Assembly (NCBI GenBank): GCA_903828455.1
Contig: CAIKMJ010000008.1
Location: 122,613-186,612, forward strand
DNA length: 64,000 nucleotides
Direction of reading: 5' to 3'
Origin: an uncultured Acidobacteriia bacterium
GTDB taxonomy: Bacteria; Acidobacteriota; Terriglobia; Bryobacterales; Bryobacteraceae
How positions within the stretch are numbered: position 1 is the stretch's first letter; each line of letters starts with the position of its first letter. This document shows positions 16,783 through 25,425 of the stretch, piece after piece. Below the pieces are notes generated by a model that made no database searches, was not told where the DNA came from, and was given only the letters and a program-made list of their open reading frames with translations. Position numbers and translations under genes: made by a program.

Positions 16783-18621
16783 CTAACGGGCTTTCAGCGG
16801 ATCGGCCGCCGGAGTCCACCCAATCTTCTCACCCTTGTTCTGCTGCTTCAGCCAGTCGAGCAGCGGCTGGAAATACTCCACCATCGCGGCGGCGTCGGCG
16901 CGGTCCTCGCCCGTCATGGCCTTGAGCGCTTCCGGCCACGGTTTCGATTGGCCCATCGCCAGCATCGCCTGCAGCTTACGCCCGGCCGCCGCCGAGCCGA
17001 ACACGGAACAGCGGTTCAGCGGTCCTTTATAACCAGCCTCCCGGCACATGGCGCGATAGAACTGGAATTGATACACCGCCGCGAGGAAATACCGGGCATA
17101 AGGTGTATTCGACGGAATGTGATACTTGGCGCCTGGATCGAAGTCCGCCTCCGTTCGATCCACCGGCGGCGCCACGCCCTGATACTTTTCCCGCAATTGC
17201 CACCACGAACGGTTGTATCCGGCGGGCTTCACCTGGCCGGAAAAGACCTCCCAGCGCCACTTATCGATCATCAGCCCGAACGGCAGAAACGCGATCTTGT
17301 CGAGCGCCTGCTTCAGCAGCAGCGGCAGATCGGCGGCCGGAGGCGGAACCTGCTCGATCAGCCCGATCTTCTTCAGATACTCCGGCGTGATGGAAAGCGC
17401 AATGGAGTCGCCAATCGCTTCGTGGAAGCCATCGTTGGCACCGCCCTGGAACATCGGCGGCAGCTTCTTGTAGGACAGGTAGTAGAAGATGTGCCCCAGT
17501 TCGTGGTGCACGGTGAGAAAATCGTCGGCCGTGTCGTGGATGCAGACCTTCAGCCGCACGTCGTCCTGCGTATCGATGTCCCACGCGCTCGCATGGCAAA
17601 CCACATCGCGGTCCGCCGGCCGCGTGAACTGCGACTTTTCCCAGAACGACGCCGGCAGCGCGGGAAAGCCCAGCGACTTAAAGAAGCCCTCGCCGTACTG
17701 CACCACCTCTTTCGGCGATTTTTTTCTCGACTGCAGAATCTGCGTCAGGTCGTAGGTTGCCGGCGCACTCGGCGGCGCCACCATGTCGTAAATGTTGCCC
17801 CACTCCTGCGCCCACATGTTGCCGAGCAGATGCGCCGGGATCATGCCGTCCTTCCGTTCCGCCGCCGCGCCGTACTTTTTGACGAGCTGGCGGCGCGTGT
17901 AGGCGTGCAGTTCCTTGTAGAGCGGCTCGACCTGCGTCCACAGCCGCTCCATCTCAGCGGAGAAAGCCTCCGGCGGCATGTCGTAGTTCGAGCGCCACAA
18001 CACGCCGGTATCGGCGAAACCCAGTTCCTTCGCGCCGGCGTTGGAGAGTTCGGCAAAACGGGCGTAGCGGTCCTTCATCGGCGCGCCCACCTTTTGCCAG
18101 CCCGCCCACATGTCCTGCAGCTTCTTCGGATCGCGAAGCTTCGCCATCTTCTCTTCCAGATCGTCGATCCCGTAGCACTTCGGCTTCTCATCGGCCGGGC
18201 AGTACTTCCCTTTGCCGTAATCGGCGCCGAGCGAGGAGGAGACCTGCGTCAGCTCCTCGCGCAGTTTGGGATTGTTCGGCGCCGGCATGCTGAGGGAAAG
18301 TTTCAGCAACAGGAACTTGCGCTTGAGATCTGGCGGCAGCGGGAGCGATTCGAACTTGCGGCCCTCGTTGACCAGTTCGGTGGTGCGTTTGATGATCTGC
18401 TCGTTTGCGGCAGCCGTCAGGAGTTGGGTGTCGTCGGTGATGTAGGTTTCCGCGACCCACTCGGCGCGCTGGCCCGCGATGCCGAGCCGGAGCAGCTCCG
18501 CCTCCGCGCGGTTCATGAAAGCCTGCGCTTCGGCGACCGTCGGCGGGCGCTGCGGCAGTGCCGATACCGCCATCAGCGGCAGCAGAAAAATGGAATGGAG
18601 AATGTTGCGTCGCATGGCCAT
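16783..18621 (-). CDS. M2 family (ACE-like) secreted zinc peptidase
   Basis: 612 residues. The zinc site VHHELGHIFYY with downstream EAIGDSIALS (third ligand Glu) identifies the peptidyl-dipeptidase A family, which removes C-terminal dipeptides. Length matches single-domain M2 enzymes. The signal peptide is MAMRRNILHS to SALPQ. The ATG at 18621 is preferred because TACACT, a plausible -10, lies 8 nt upstream; ATG 18615 is two codons further in. Bacterial M2 members have been found in several soil lineages. Followed by the VIT/CCC1 gene. Confidence 0.93.
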   Translation of the reverse strand: MAMRRNILHSIFLLPLMAVSALPQRPPTVAEAQAFMNRAEAELLRLGIAGQRAEWVAETYITDDTQLLTAAANEQIIKRTTELVNEGRKFESLPLPPDLKRKFLLLKLSLSMPAPNNPKLREELTQVSSSLGADYGKGKYCPADEKPKCYGIDDLEEKMAKLRDPKKLQDMWAGWQKVGAPMKDRYARFAELSNAGAKELGFADTGVLWRSNYDMPPEAFSAEMERLWTQVEPLYKELHAYTRRQLVKKYGAAAERKDGMIPAHLLGNMWAQEWGNIYDMVAPPSAPATYDLTQILQSRKKSPKEVVQYGEGFFKSLGFPALPASFWEKSQFTRPADRDVVCHASAWDIDTQDDVRLKVCIHDTADDFLTVHHELGHIFYYLSYKKLPPMFQGGANDGFHEAIGDSIALSITPEYLKKIGLIEQVPPPAADLPLLLKQALDKIAFLPFGLMIDKWRWEVFSGQVKPAGYNRSWWQLREKYQGVAPPVDRTEADFDPGAKYHIPSNTPYARYFLAAVYQFQFYRAMCREAGYKGPLNRCSVFGSAAAGRKLQAMLAMGQSKPWPEALKAMTGEDRADAAAMVEYFQPLLDWLKQQNKGEKIGWTPAADPLKAR

Positions 18622-18736
18622 TTTGCCCGAGTGTAGCGTAAAACCCGCGCAGTCCGGAATAGCAGCCACGACTCGGCGCGCGAACGGCAGCAGACCGCTT
18701 GCCGCTGCCCGCCCGCGCGTGCCGGCTTTTCTCGAG

Positions 18737-18778
18737 CGGCCTGTCGCTACCGGCCTGTCGCTACCGGCCTTTCACAAT
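18737..18778. repeat. Three tandem 14-bp units at the stop of the gene at 18761
   Basis: Units at 18737-18750, 18751-18764 and 18765-18778; the first two are identical. On the minus strand the unit ends GGCCGGTAG, i.e. the last two codons and the stop of the adjacent gene. The third, divergent unit lies inside the coding end. Confidence 0.85.
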
Positions 18779-19591
18779 ATGCGCGAAATCCTTCTCGTTT
18801 TCGGCGCAGAAATCTTCCTGAATATCGGTATCGGGCCGCAGGTATTGTTTGAGAGTAATCGTGAAGGGTTTGGTGTAGGTTGCCGGATCTTCAAACGTCA
18901 TCCGGACTTCCATGTGGCCGAAGTCGAGCCGGTGAAATTTTTCGGTAACGCGCAGCGCATCGGTGTGCGTGTGGCCGCAGCAATCGAGCCAGGCGCGTGA
19001 AGTGATGCCGATGGTCTCCACCACGAAGGTGTCGCCCGTCCACTTGCCGGTCGAGTAGCCGAGCCAGGACGGCGAAGGATCGGCCGGGAGCTTGCGGCCG
19101 TCCGTGTAGATCTGGCGGAACGTGGTATCCCGTTCGTAGAGCATTACGGTCATGCCGCGATTCTGGACAATCTTGTAGGGAGCCGGGGCAAATTCGACCA
19201 TAGGGAAACCGAAGGGCAGGCAGCGGGTGATCGGGGCGTATTCGGAAAATTTCTGGCTCACGACGCGGTAGGCCTCGGCGGCGGCGGGCTGCAGGGGCTC
19301 GGCGCCGCGGAAATCGTCGAGGATGTTCAGGAAGTAGGCCGAGGGCGGATCTTCCGCCGTGCCGTTCGCGCCGCCCGGGATGAGGCGCATCAGGACCTCG
19401 CGCGGCGCGCTTTCGGTCTCCCATACGCCGGAAAGATCGGGATGGCCGTCGGCGGACCGGGGCGTCGGGGCGGTCAGATTCGGCTTGCCGTCTTTGAGGC
19501 GCGGAATCCCCGGCGTGGGGTAAGCGAGCCATTGCGCCTGCCCAGCGGTGCTCGCCAGGGCGAACAGAACGACGAAGTGGTGAATTCGCAT
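18761..19591 (-). CDS. Secreted conserved protein of unknown function
   Basis: 276 residues with a signal peptide ending TAGQAQ. The N-terminal part contains PTPRSADGHPDLSGVWE, a phrase I associate with acidobacterial secreted proteins of unknown role, and the C-terminal half is beta-rich (LGYSTGKWTGDTFVVET, TEKFHRLDFGHMEVRMTF). Six or so Cys are absent except a CC pair (WLDCCGH). I do not recognise an enzymatic motif. The start ATG 19591 lies 6 nt after a TATCAT hexamer, again fitting a leaderless message. Confidence 0.75.
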   Translation of the reverse strand: MRIHHFVVLFALASTAGQAQWLAYPTPGIPRLKDGKPNLTAPTPRSADGHPDLSGVWETESAPREVLMRLIPGGANGTAEDPPSAYFLNILDDFRGAEPLQPAAAEAYRVVSQKFSEYAPITRCLPFGFPMVEFAPAPYKIVQNRGMTVMLYERDTTFRQIYTDGRKLPADPSPSWLGYSTGKWTGDTFVVETIGITSRAWLDCCGHTHTDALRVTEKFHRLDFGHMEVRMTFEDPATYTKPFTITLKQYLRPDTDIQEDFCAENEKDFAHIVKGR

Positions 19592-19741
19592 TGGTCGATG
19601 ATATCCGATTTCGACGGACGAATTCCGGCGCGGCCCGAGGTGGAAGAAGTGTTGCCGCGCGCTCGATGCGTCATGAAACCTTCCGCTGCCCCGCCCCATC
19701 TAAAGAACGAGTCCTGAAAGTGTTATCCTCAGGGTGCGCAA

Positions 19742-20103
19742 GGGGGCGCAACGGCTTCGACGGGATTGAATCGCGATGTAAGAGGCGTGCCGGGTTCCGA
19801 GCTCCCGTAAAACGATCGGAAAAACAAAACTGCCAACAACATGCAGTTTGCATACGCTGCTTAATTAAAACCTAAGTCAGCGCGCTCCTGCCAGTCAGCC
19901 CGCGGGCTGGACAGCGAGCGTCATTCAGCGGGATAGGGTGCAGGCTTCTGTCCGGAGCCGAGATCCGAGATCAATCGGGCTGGGTACAGCGTGGTTTTGC
20001 CGGCTCTGAAGCGCTGACCGAGAAAAACAGAACCTGCTACGCACGTAGTTCTCTTCATTTCGGGCTTTTCCGGACGGGGGTTCAACTCCCCCCGCCTCCA
20101 CCA
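19742..20103 (+). ncRNA. ssrA: tmRNA
   Basis: One-piece tmRNA of about 362 nt that rescues stalled ribosomes. The 5' end GGGGGCG pairs with CGCCTCC before the encoded ACCA at 20100-20103 (one G-U pair), forming the acceptor stem. The T arm with TTCAACT loop and 5-bp G/C stem precedes it. The canonical CGCAACGGCTTCGACGGG stretch follows the 5' end. The resume codon is GCC at 19832 and the tag reads ANNMQFAYAA then TAA at 19862-19864, so the peptide ends in the expected AA degron. The 3' CCA is encoded. Confidence 0.96.
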
Positions 20104-20459
20104 TCTCTGGCCGGTTGGCCGCTTGGCTTCGTTTTTGCGAGCACCCAGGGCGGCAACCGGCACCTTACCTATCCGATTGTGAATAAAGCGTTTCACCGCT
20201 ATACCCCCGCGCGGCGCCTTCGGGATAAGAATTTCGGCCCGAATCTCCCGTCGATTGTCAACCCGGTATTTTAACTTTTCCACAGACAATTCAAATCGTT
20301 TATCGGCCCGATTGCGGGCGGAAAACGCCCACATGCTGGTATAATTCTAATCAGGCAGATATGACCGTATAAACAATAAGGGCTCACGCCCCCAACGCAA
20401 TCGCGGTCCAAACACCAGGGCCGTTCCACTTTTGATTTTGAAAAAGGAGAACGACAAAC
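20104..20459 (+). other. Intergenic region between tmRNA and the muramidase-like gene
   Basis: 356 bases. After the tmRNA there is a weak GGCC/GGCC hairpin followed by a GTTTTT run near 20130, a possible terminator. An extended -10 (TGG-TATAAT, hexamer 20340-20345) precedes the next gene. GGGCG-GAAAA-CGCCC at 20316-20330 is a perfect 5-bp inverted repeat about where the -35 should be, so it may be an operator. No gene is supported here. Confidence 0.5.
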
Positions 20460-20945
20460 ATGCGGCGATTTTTTCCGCCCGGGGTGGTAGCTTTTCTCGG
20501 CTTAGGTATAGCAACAGGCTCCGTGCAGCCTGAAGTCAAGCTTCCGGTACATAATAATCAGGATCCGCGGGGAGGTATTCTCCGCAGCTTTTTAAAAGAA
20601 AAGAACTGTCCGGCACAGGATTTTGCCGACGTATTCATCGCCGAAGCCGATAACCACGGGCTTGACTGGCGGTTGTTGCCAAGCCTTGCATTCGTGGAAT
20701 CCGGCGCGGGTAAGACCTCGCGGGGCAACAATTTATTCGGCTGGGATAACGGCAAAATGAATTTTGCCAGCGTCAATCAGGCGATTCATCAGGTGGCCAG
20801 CTCCCTCGCCGAGGCCAGAGCCTACAAGGGCAGGTCGCTGCGAGGCAAACTGGCGAACTACAACCAGGACCCCGAATACGGCCCGCTGGTCGTTACCGTG
20901 ATGCGCCAGATTTATCCCCGGCAACTCGTCGAAGCGGCCCGCTAA
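20460..20945 (+). CDS. Muramidase/lytic-transglycosylase-like secreted protein
   Basis: 161 residues. An N-terminal hydrophobic segment (residues 5-20) acts as signal or anchor. The stretch WRLLPSLAFVESGAGKTSRGNNLFGWDNG resembles the catalytic Glu plus SxxGxxN/FGW pattern of glucosaminidase and SLT-like murein hydrolases (Glu in FVESGAG as candidate acid). Residues 120-150 (YKGRSLRGKLANYNQDP, YGPLVVTVMRQIYP) resemble the C-terminal part of such small domains. A strong AAGGAG lies 10 nt before the ATG. Assignment is by motif only; specificity is unknown. Confidence 0.65.
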   Translation: MRRFFPPGVVAFLGLGIATGSVQPEVKLPVHNNQDPRGGILRSFLKEKNCPAQDFADVFIAEADNHGLDWRLLPSLAFVESGAGKTSRGNNLFGWDNGKMNFASVNQAIHQVASSLAEARAYKGRSLRGKLANYNQDPEYGPLVVTVMRQIYPRQLVEAAR

Positions 20946-21000
20946 AAACGGCCCGGCAGGCGCGCTGGCCGGGCGGCTCCACCATGGCGTTCCGGCAGGT

Positions 21001-21030
21001 TTGACAAGGGCCCTCGTCGCTCCCTATAGT
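21001..21030 (+). promoter_or_regulatory. Sigma-70-type promoter of the S1 gene
   Basis: Perfect TTGACA at 21001-21006 and TATAGT at 21025-21030 with an 18-nt spacer. Transcription should start near 21037, giving a leader of about 165 nt that contains the 23-bp repeat array. Confidence 0.75.
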
Positions 21031-21055
21031 TGGAAAATCCCGTTTCGTGTCATTC

Positions 21056-21170
21056 CGGACGTTTAAGCCGGAACGGGCCGGACGTTTAAACCGGATCGGG
21101 CAAGACGTTTACGCCGGATCGGGCAGGGCGTTCACGCCGGATTTGACCGAACGTTTTTGCTGGATCGGGC
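21056..21170 (+). repeat. Five tandem 23-bp repeats in the S1 leader
   Basis: Units at 21056-21078, 21079-21101, 21102-21124, 21125-21147 and 21148-21170. Each has the core ACGTTTA-x-(G/A)CCGGATCGGGC; divergence between units is 2-8 positions, so the array is older than the identical repeats elsewhere. It occupies most of the untranslated leader between promoter and start codon. Confidence 0.88.
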
Positions 21171-21199
21171 CGGTGCGGGTCACTGGGGAGAGCTGAGCG

Positions 21200-22927
21200 T
21201 TGGTGGATAACGAAATGACCGGACCGCTGGAACAGCAGGGTGCCGCGGTGGATCCGGACGAGTATCAACACCTTCTCGAGGATTACAGCCATCTCGCGCC
21301 ACCTTCCCGGCACGAGGTTCTGGAAGGCCGCGTCCTCAAGATCTCCGGTGGCAGCGTTTTCATCGACGTCGGCTACAAGTCCGACGGAATCGCGCCGCTC
21401 GCCCATTTCACCGACGCACAGGGCAAGGTCACGGTCCAGCCAGGCGACATCGTCGAAGTGATGGTCGAAAGCGGCCACACGACCGAAGGCTACGTTCACC
21501 TCTCCCACGAAAAGGCGTCCCGGCTGCGCATCTGGGACCACCTCGAAGCAGCGCTGGAGCAGCAGGCGACGCTCACCGGCGTGGTGGTCGAAAAGGTCAA
21601 AGGCGGGCTGTCGGTAGATATCGGCGTGCGCGCCTTCATGCCGGGCTCGCAGGTCGACATCCGGCAGGTTCGTTCCGCCGACGAGTGGCTGGGGCAAACC
21701 ATATCCGTGCGCCTCGTCAAGCTGAACCGGAAGCGCGGCAATGCCGTGGTTTCGAGAAAGATGGCCGTTCAGCAGGAGGTGGATGAGCGGAAGACGATCA
21801 CCATCGAGGCTATCCACGAAGGCGCGGTCCTGACCGGCACGGTGAAGAATCTGACCGAATACGGGGCGTTCATCGATCTCGGCGGCGTGGACGGCCTGCT
21901 GCACGTGACGGACATGTCCTATGGACGCGTCTCGCACCCGTCTGAGTTGCTGCAGGTCGGCCAGGAGGTTCAGGTCATCGTCCTGAAGTATGACGGCGAG
22001 CGCCAGCGCGTCTCGCTCGGCATCAAGCAGTTGCTGCCAGACCCGTGGGAGGGCGTTGTCGAGCGCTTTCCGCCCGGCACCCGCGTCGAAGGCCGCGTGG
22101 TCAGCGTCACCGATTACGGTGCGTTTGTCGAAATTGAAGGTGGCGTCGAAGGCTTGATCCACATCAGTGAGATGACCTGGTCGCGGCGCATGAAGCACCC
22201 GACCAAGCTCGTCAAACCGGGCGACCATGTGGAAACGGTGGTGCTTGAGGTCAAGGTTCAGGATCGCCGGATCTCGCTCAGCCTCCGGCAACTGGAAGTG
22301 AACCCGTGGACGACCGTCGAACAGCGCTACAGCGTCGGCTCGGTGGTGGAAGGCCGGGTGCGGAACATGACGGAATTCGGCGCCTTCATCGAGATCGAAG
22401 AGGGCGTGGACGGGCTGGTTCACATCTCCGATCTGTCCTGGACGCGACGGGTGAAGCATCCGGGCGAGATCCTCCGCAAGGGATCGATCGTGCAGGCGGT
22501 GATCCTTTCCATCGATGCGCCGCACAAGCGCCTTTCGCTGGGGATCAAACAGCTGCAGCCGGACGCATGGGAGCAGTTCTTCCAAAACCACAACGTGAAT
22601 GACGTGGCGCACGGCAAGGTGCTCCGGCTCTCCGGTTTCGGCGCGTTTGTGGAACTGGCCGAGGGCGTCGAGGGCCTGTGTCATTTCTCGGAAGTGCCGG
22701 GCTGGTCGGGCCGCAAATCCGACCCTGCGCCGCTGCAGCCGGGCCAGGATATCGACTTTAAAATCATCAAGATGAACGAGGCTGAACGCAAGATCGGTCT
22801 GAGCATCACGGCGCTGCAGACAGACCTCGCAGACAGCCAGGAGCGCGGCCGGCTGGATGAGTACCAAAAGCGCGCCGCCGCCGCGTCGTCCGGTCTTGAA
22901 GAAATCCTGCCCCGCGGCGAGCGCTAG
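21200..22927 (+). CDS. rpsA: Ribosomal protein S1 (six S1 domains)
   Basis: 575 residues. Six successive S1 OB-fold domains are visible, beginning near residues 40, 123, 207, 294, 379 and 465; domains 3-6 carry the full G-x-V-x-x-(T/V)-E/D-(Y/F)-GAF pattern (VKNLTEYGAFIDL, VVSVTDYGAFVEI, VRNMTEFGAFIEI, VLRLSGFGAFVEL). S1 holds mRNA on the 30S subunit for initiation. The start is TTG 21200, GTG 21203 or ATG 21215; GGGGAG at 21185 suits the first two. The next gene encodes an IHF/HU protein, the same linkage as rpsA-ihfB in E. coli, which supports the assignment. Confidence 0.92.
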   Translation: MVDNEMTGPLEQQGAAVDPDEYQHLLEDYSHLAPPSRHEVLEGRVLKISGGSVFIDVGYKSDGIAPLAHFTDAQGKVTVQPGDIVEVMVESGHTTEGYVHLSHEKASRLRIWDHLEAALEQQATLTGVVVEKVKGGLSVDIGVRAFMPGSQVDIRQVRSADEWLGQTISVRLVKLNRKRGNAVVSRKMAVQQEVDERKTITIEAIHEGAVLTGTVKNLTEYGAFIDLGGVDGLLHVTDMSYGRVSHPSELLQVGQEVQVIVLKYDGERQRVSLGIKQLLPDPWEGVVERFPPGTRVEGRVVSVTDYGAFVEIEGGVEGLIHISEMTWSRRMKHPTKLVKPGDHVETVVLEVKVQDRRISLSLRQLEVNPWTTVEQRYSVGSVVEGRVRNMTEFGAFIEIEEGVDGLVHISDLSWTRRVKHPGEILRKGSIVQAVILSIDAPHKRLSLGIKQLQPDAWEQFFQNHNVNDVAHGKVLRLSGFGAFVELAEGVEGLCHFSEVPGWSGRKSDPAPLQPGQDIDFKIIKMNEAERKIGLSITALQTDLADSQERGRLDEYQKRAAAASSGLEEILPRGER

Positions 22928-22984
22928 CCTGCGCCGGGCGGCGGGGAGTTTGCTGAAATATTCTTTTGGCTCCTGTAATTGCTT

Positions 22985-22990
22985 TATACT
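22985..22990 (+). promoter_or_regulatory. -10 box upstream of the HU/IHF gene
   Basis: TATACT at 22985-22990 follows an A/T-rich segment, 32 nt before the ATG. The -35 is poor (TTCTTT at 22961-22966, 18-nt spacer). A GAAAGG ribosome site sits between it and the start codon. Confidence 0.45.
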
Positions 22991-23022
22991 GTGTTATTTG
23001 GCAGAATCGAGAAAGGTAACAG

Positions 23023-23349
23023 ATGACCAAGGCCGATCTGATTGAAGAGGTTTCCCGCGTCGTCGAAATGACCCGCAAGGAATCCGAAGTCATCGTGGAA
23101 GCGATCTTCGACAGCATCGTGCGGTCGCTTCGCGGTGGCGACAAGATTGAAATTCGCGGATTCGGCAGTTTCCGCACGCGGCAGCGCGATTCACGCGTCG
23201 GACGCAATCCGAAAACCGGTGCCCGTGTGGAAGTGCCGGCCAAGAAGATTCCGTACTTTAAGCCCAGCAAAGAGCTGAAGGACGTCGTCAACGTTGGCGG
23301 TGCTCCCGCCGCGGAAGAATCCGGCTCCCCTGCCCCGCCCGCCGTTTAA
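23023..23349 (+). CDS. HU/IHF family nucleoid DNA-bending protein
   Basis: 108 residues. The DNABINDII signature (GFGSFRTRQRDSRVGRNPKT) with Pro in the beta-arm (GRNPKTG) is complete, and the N-terminal helix (MTKADLIEEVSRVVEMTRKE) is standard. Position directly after rpsA and the arm sequence suggest an IHF-beta-like rather than HU protein, though this cannot be settled by eye. A 15-residue Ala/Pro/Glu tail (GGAPAAEESGSPAPPAV) extends beyond the usual 90 residues. Confidence 0.93.
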   Translation: MTKADLIEEVSRVVEMTRKESEVIVEAIFDSIVRSLRGGDKIEIRGFGSFRTRQRDSRVGRNPKTGARVEVPAKKIPYFKPSKELKDVVNVGGAPAAEESGSPAPPAV

Positions 23350-23382
23350 GCGGTAAGCTCCCATCCGCCGGTCAGAAATTCC

Positions 23383-23886
23383 GTGGATCACATCTGGAGT
23401 CCCTGGCGCTATCGGTATGTGACCCAGAGTCACAAGCCGGAGGGCTGCATCTTTTGCGCGATGTGCGCCGAGACCGCCGACGAGCAGAACCTGATCGTCT
23501 TCCGCGGCGTCCACAACTTTGTGGTGCTGAACCGCTACCCGTACACCAGCGGCCACGTCATGGTGGTTCCGTGCCAGCACACAAGCGATCTCGGCGCGAT
23601 CAGCGAAGACGCGGCCAATGAACTGATGGCCCTGACGCGCCGCGCGGACAGGATTCTGCGGCGGCTCTACAGGCCGGACGGAGTGAATCTCGGCATGAAT
23701 CTCGGCGAGGCGGCGGGCGCGGGCGTGGCCGGACACATTCACATGCATGTGCTGCCGCGCTGGATCGCCGACGCCAACTTCATGACCACGATTGGCGAGA
23801 CGCGCATCCTTCCCGAAGATCTCGCGGTGAGCTGGCAGCGCATCCAGCTGGCTTTCAGCGAGCCCGGCTTTAACGAACCCGCCTGA
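23383..23886 (+). CDS. HIT family nucleotide hydrolase/phosphorylase
   Basis: 167 residues. The histidine triad HIHMHVLPRW carries the catalytic His; the upstream CIFCAMC pair is a candidate zinc site as in several bacterial HIT proteins. N-terminal WSPWRYRYV is characteristic of the Ap4A-phosphorylase-like branch. HIT enzymes hydrolyse dinucleoside polyphosphates or nucleoside phosphoramidates in the cytoplasm. It begins at GTG 23383, 33 nt after the HU/IHF gene, and may share its transcript. Confidence 0.92.
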   Translation: MDHIWSPWRYRYVTQSHKPEGCIFCAMCAETADEQNLIVFRGVHNFVVLNRYPYTSGHVMVVPCQHTSDLGAISEDAANELMALTRRADRILRRLYRPDGVNLGMNLGEAAGAGVAGHIHMHVLPRWIADANFMTTIGETRILPEDLAVSWQRIQLAFSEPGFNEPA

Positions 23887-23978
23887 TACAATCTCCGGTT
23901 CGGGGAATTCTTCGCGCGGCGATTCCGAAAAGAACGAAACCCGTTTTCGCGCGGGCCGTCCTCTACACAGCAACCGAT

Positions 23979-24644
23979 ATGACAGCCAGTCCCGTTCCCG
24001 TGGCGGCCGATCTCGACACCGCTCTGATGCTTCGCGCGCAGGCCGATGATGCCGACAGCTTCCGTCTGCTGCTGGAGCGCAACCGCAACGTCGTAGTGCA
24101 GTACCTGAACCGCATGGTGCAGAACCGCGCCATCGCCGAGGAACTGGCGCAGGACGTCTTCATCCGCGTCTACCGGTCCCGGCAAAAGTACGAGCCCACG
24201 GCGAAGTTCTCCACCTGGCTCTACCGCATCACCACCAATGTGGCGCTGAATCATTTCCGCGATACGAAGCAGACGCAGAATCTGGTCAGCCTCGATTTCG
24301 AAGATGGGGAACGTTTACGCCGCGAAGCGCGCGACCAGTCGCTGCTGGTCGAAGAGTGCCTGTTGCGGGATTCGCTGGCGGCGCAAATTCGCCGGGCCGT
24401 GCGCGGCCTGCCGGCCAAGCAGCGCGCCGCCGTCATCATGCACAAGTACGAAGAGATGGATTACGCGCAGATCGCCAAAGTGCTCGGCTGCACGCCGTCT
24501 GCCGTGAAAGCCCTGATGTTCCGCGCCTACGAGACGCTTCGCATGCGCCTTGCTTATCTCAACGCCGACGCAAACCAGACCAACGCAAACCCAACCGCTG
24601 CAAACTCAACCTTCACAAACTCAACCTGCACAAACCCGGCCTGA
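23979..24644 (+). CDS. ECF-type sigma-70 family factor with repeat tail
   Basis: 221 residues. Region 2 spans about 30-100 (ELAQDVFIRVYRSRQKYEP, FSTWLYRITTNVALNHFR) and region 4 about 128-185 (AVRGLPAKQRAAVIMHKYEEMDYAQIAKVLG, then the recognition helix TPSAVKALMFRAYETLR). ECF factors direct RNA polymerase to stress or envelope regulons; no anti-sigma gene is adjacent. The last 25 residues are five pentapeptides of Asn/Thr character, encoded by 15-bp DNA repeats, and are probably not part of the functional fold. Confidence 0.92.
   Translation: MTASPVPVAADLDTALMLRAQADDADSFRLLLERNRNVVVQYLNRMVQNRAIAEELAQDVFIRVYRSRQKYEPTAKFSTWLYRITTNVALNHFRDTKQTQNLVSLDFEDGERLRREARDQSLLVEECLLRDSLAAQIRRAVRGLPAKQRAAVIMHKYEEMDYAQIAKVLGCTPSAVKALMFRAYETLRMRLAYLNADANQTNANPTAANSTFTNSTCTNPA
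24567..24641 (+). repeat. Five 15-bp repeats at the 3' end of the sigma gene
   Basis: Units begin at 24567, 24582, 24597, 24612 and 24627 and follow a shared pattern close to TGCACAAACCCAACC. They stay in frame and encode x-(A/T)-N-(P/S/Q)-T pentapeptides, ending exactly at the TGA. The same 15-bp pattern recurs at 26164 and 55018. Confidence 0.85.
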
Positions 24645-24673
24645 ATCGGAGCCGCTGAGATACCCTCGTAGAA

Positions 24674-25423
24674 GTGACTGAAGCTGGCGTCGCACTGCGT
24701 CTGCAAAACATCCGCCGCGCGTTTGGCGATCTGACCGTTATCGACAACCTCTCGCTCGACATCGTGGCGGGGGAATTCCTCGCCATCCTCGGCCCGTCCG
24801 GCTGCGGAAAATCCACCTTGCTGCGAATCGTTGCCGGACTGACTCCGCCCGATTCGGGCACGCTCCAAATCACTCCGCCCGACCTGCGCTTCCAGAATGC
24901 CTTCGTCTTTCAGGAGGCCCACCTGCTGCCGTGGCGCACCGTGCTGGAGAATGCCGCGCTGCCGCTCGAACTGATGGGCGTGGACGCCGCCGAGCGCACG
25001 GCGCGCGCCCGCGCGACACTCGCCGAAGTCGGACTCGCCGACGCGGAATCGCGCTACCCGGCGCAGCTCTCCGGCGGCATGCGGATGCGCGTCTCGCTGG
25101 CCCGCGCGCTGGTGACCAAGCCGCGTTTGCTGCTGCTCGATGAACCTTTCGCCGCGCTGGATGAGATCACGCGTTTTCGTCTGGACGTCCGGCTGCGCGA
25201 CCTCTGGATCGAACGCGGCATGACCGTGATCTTTGTAACGCATTCGATCACCGAAGCGGCGTTTCTCGCCGACCGCGCCGTGGTGCTGACGCGCCGCGGT
25301 TGCGGCGTCAAGCTCGACCGCCGGCTCGATCTGCCGCGCGCGCGGGACAACGACCTGCGGCTCAGTCCGCAGCTTGCCGTCGAAATGCAGGCGCTGCTCG
25401 GCGCCATGGAGGAGGAGGGCTGA
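24674..25423 (+). CDS. ABC transporter ATP-binding protein (nitrate/sulfonate/NMT1 type)
   Basis: 249 residues. Walker A is GPSGCGKST, the Q-loop FQEAHLLPW, signature LSGGMRMRVSLARAL, Walker B LLLLDEPFAALDE and the switch His in VTHSITEA. The QEAHLLPW phrase is typical of SsuB/TauB/ThiZ-type ATPases that power uptake of small organic ions or thiamine precursors. Starts at GTG 24674, 7 nt after TACCCT. Its stop is two bases before the permease ATG, so both are translated together; the binding protein is encoded at 26887. Confidence 0.93.
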   Translation: MTEAGVALRLQNIRRAFGDLTVIDNLSLDIVAGEFLAILGPSGCGKSTLLRIVAGLTPPDSGTLQITPPDLRFQNAFVFQEAHLLPWRTVLENAALPLELMGVDAAERTARARATLAEVGLADAESRYPAQLSGGMRMRVSLARALVTKPRLLLLDEPFAALDEITRFRLDVRLRDLWIERGMTVIFVTHSITEAAFLADRAVVLTRRGCGVKLDRRLDLPRARDNDLRLSPQLAVEMQALLGAMEEEG

Positions 25424-25425
25424 CC

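Noticed and set aside
16756..18636. Long plus-strand frame over the M2 peptidase gene
   Set aside because: Arg-rich shadow translation of the opposite strand; the M2 motifs on the minus strand are unambiguous.
19921..20334. Minus-strand frame over the tmRNA
   Set aside because: It is antisense to a clearly folded tmRNA with encoded CCA, and has no protein similarity.
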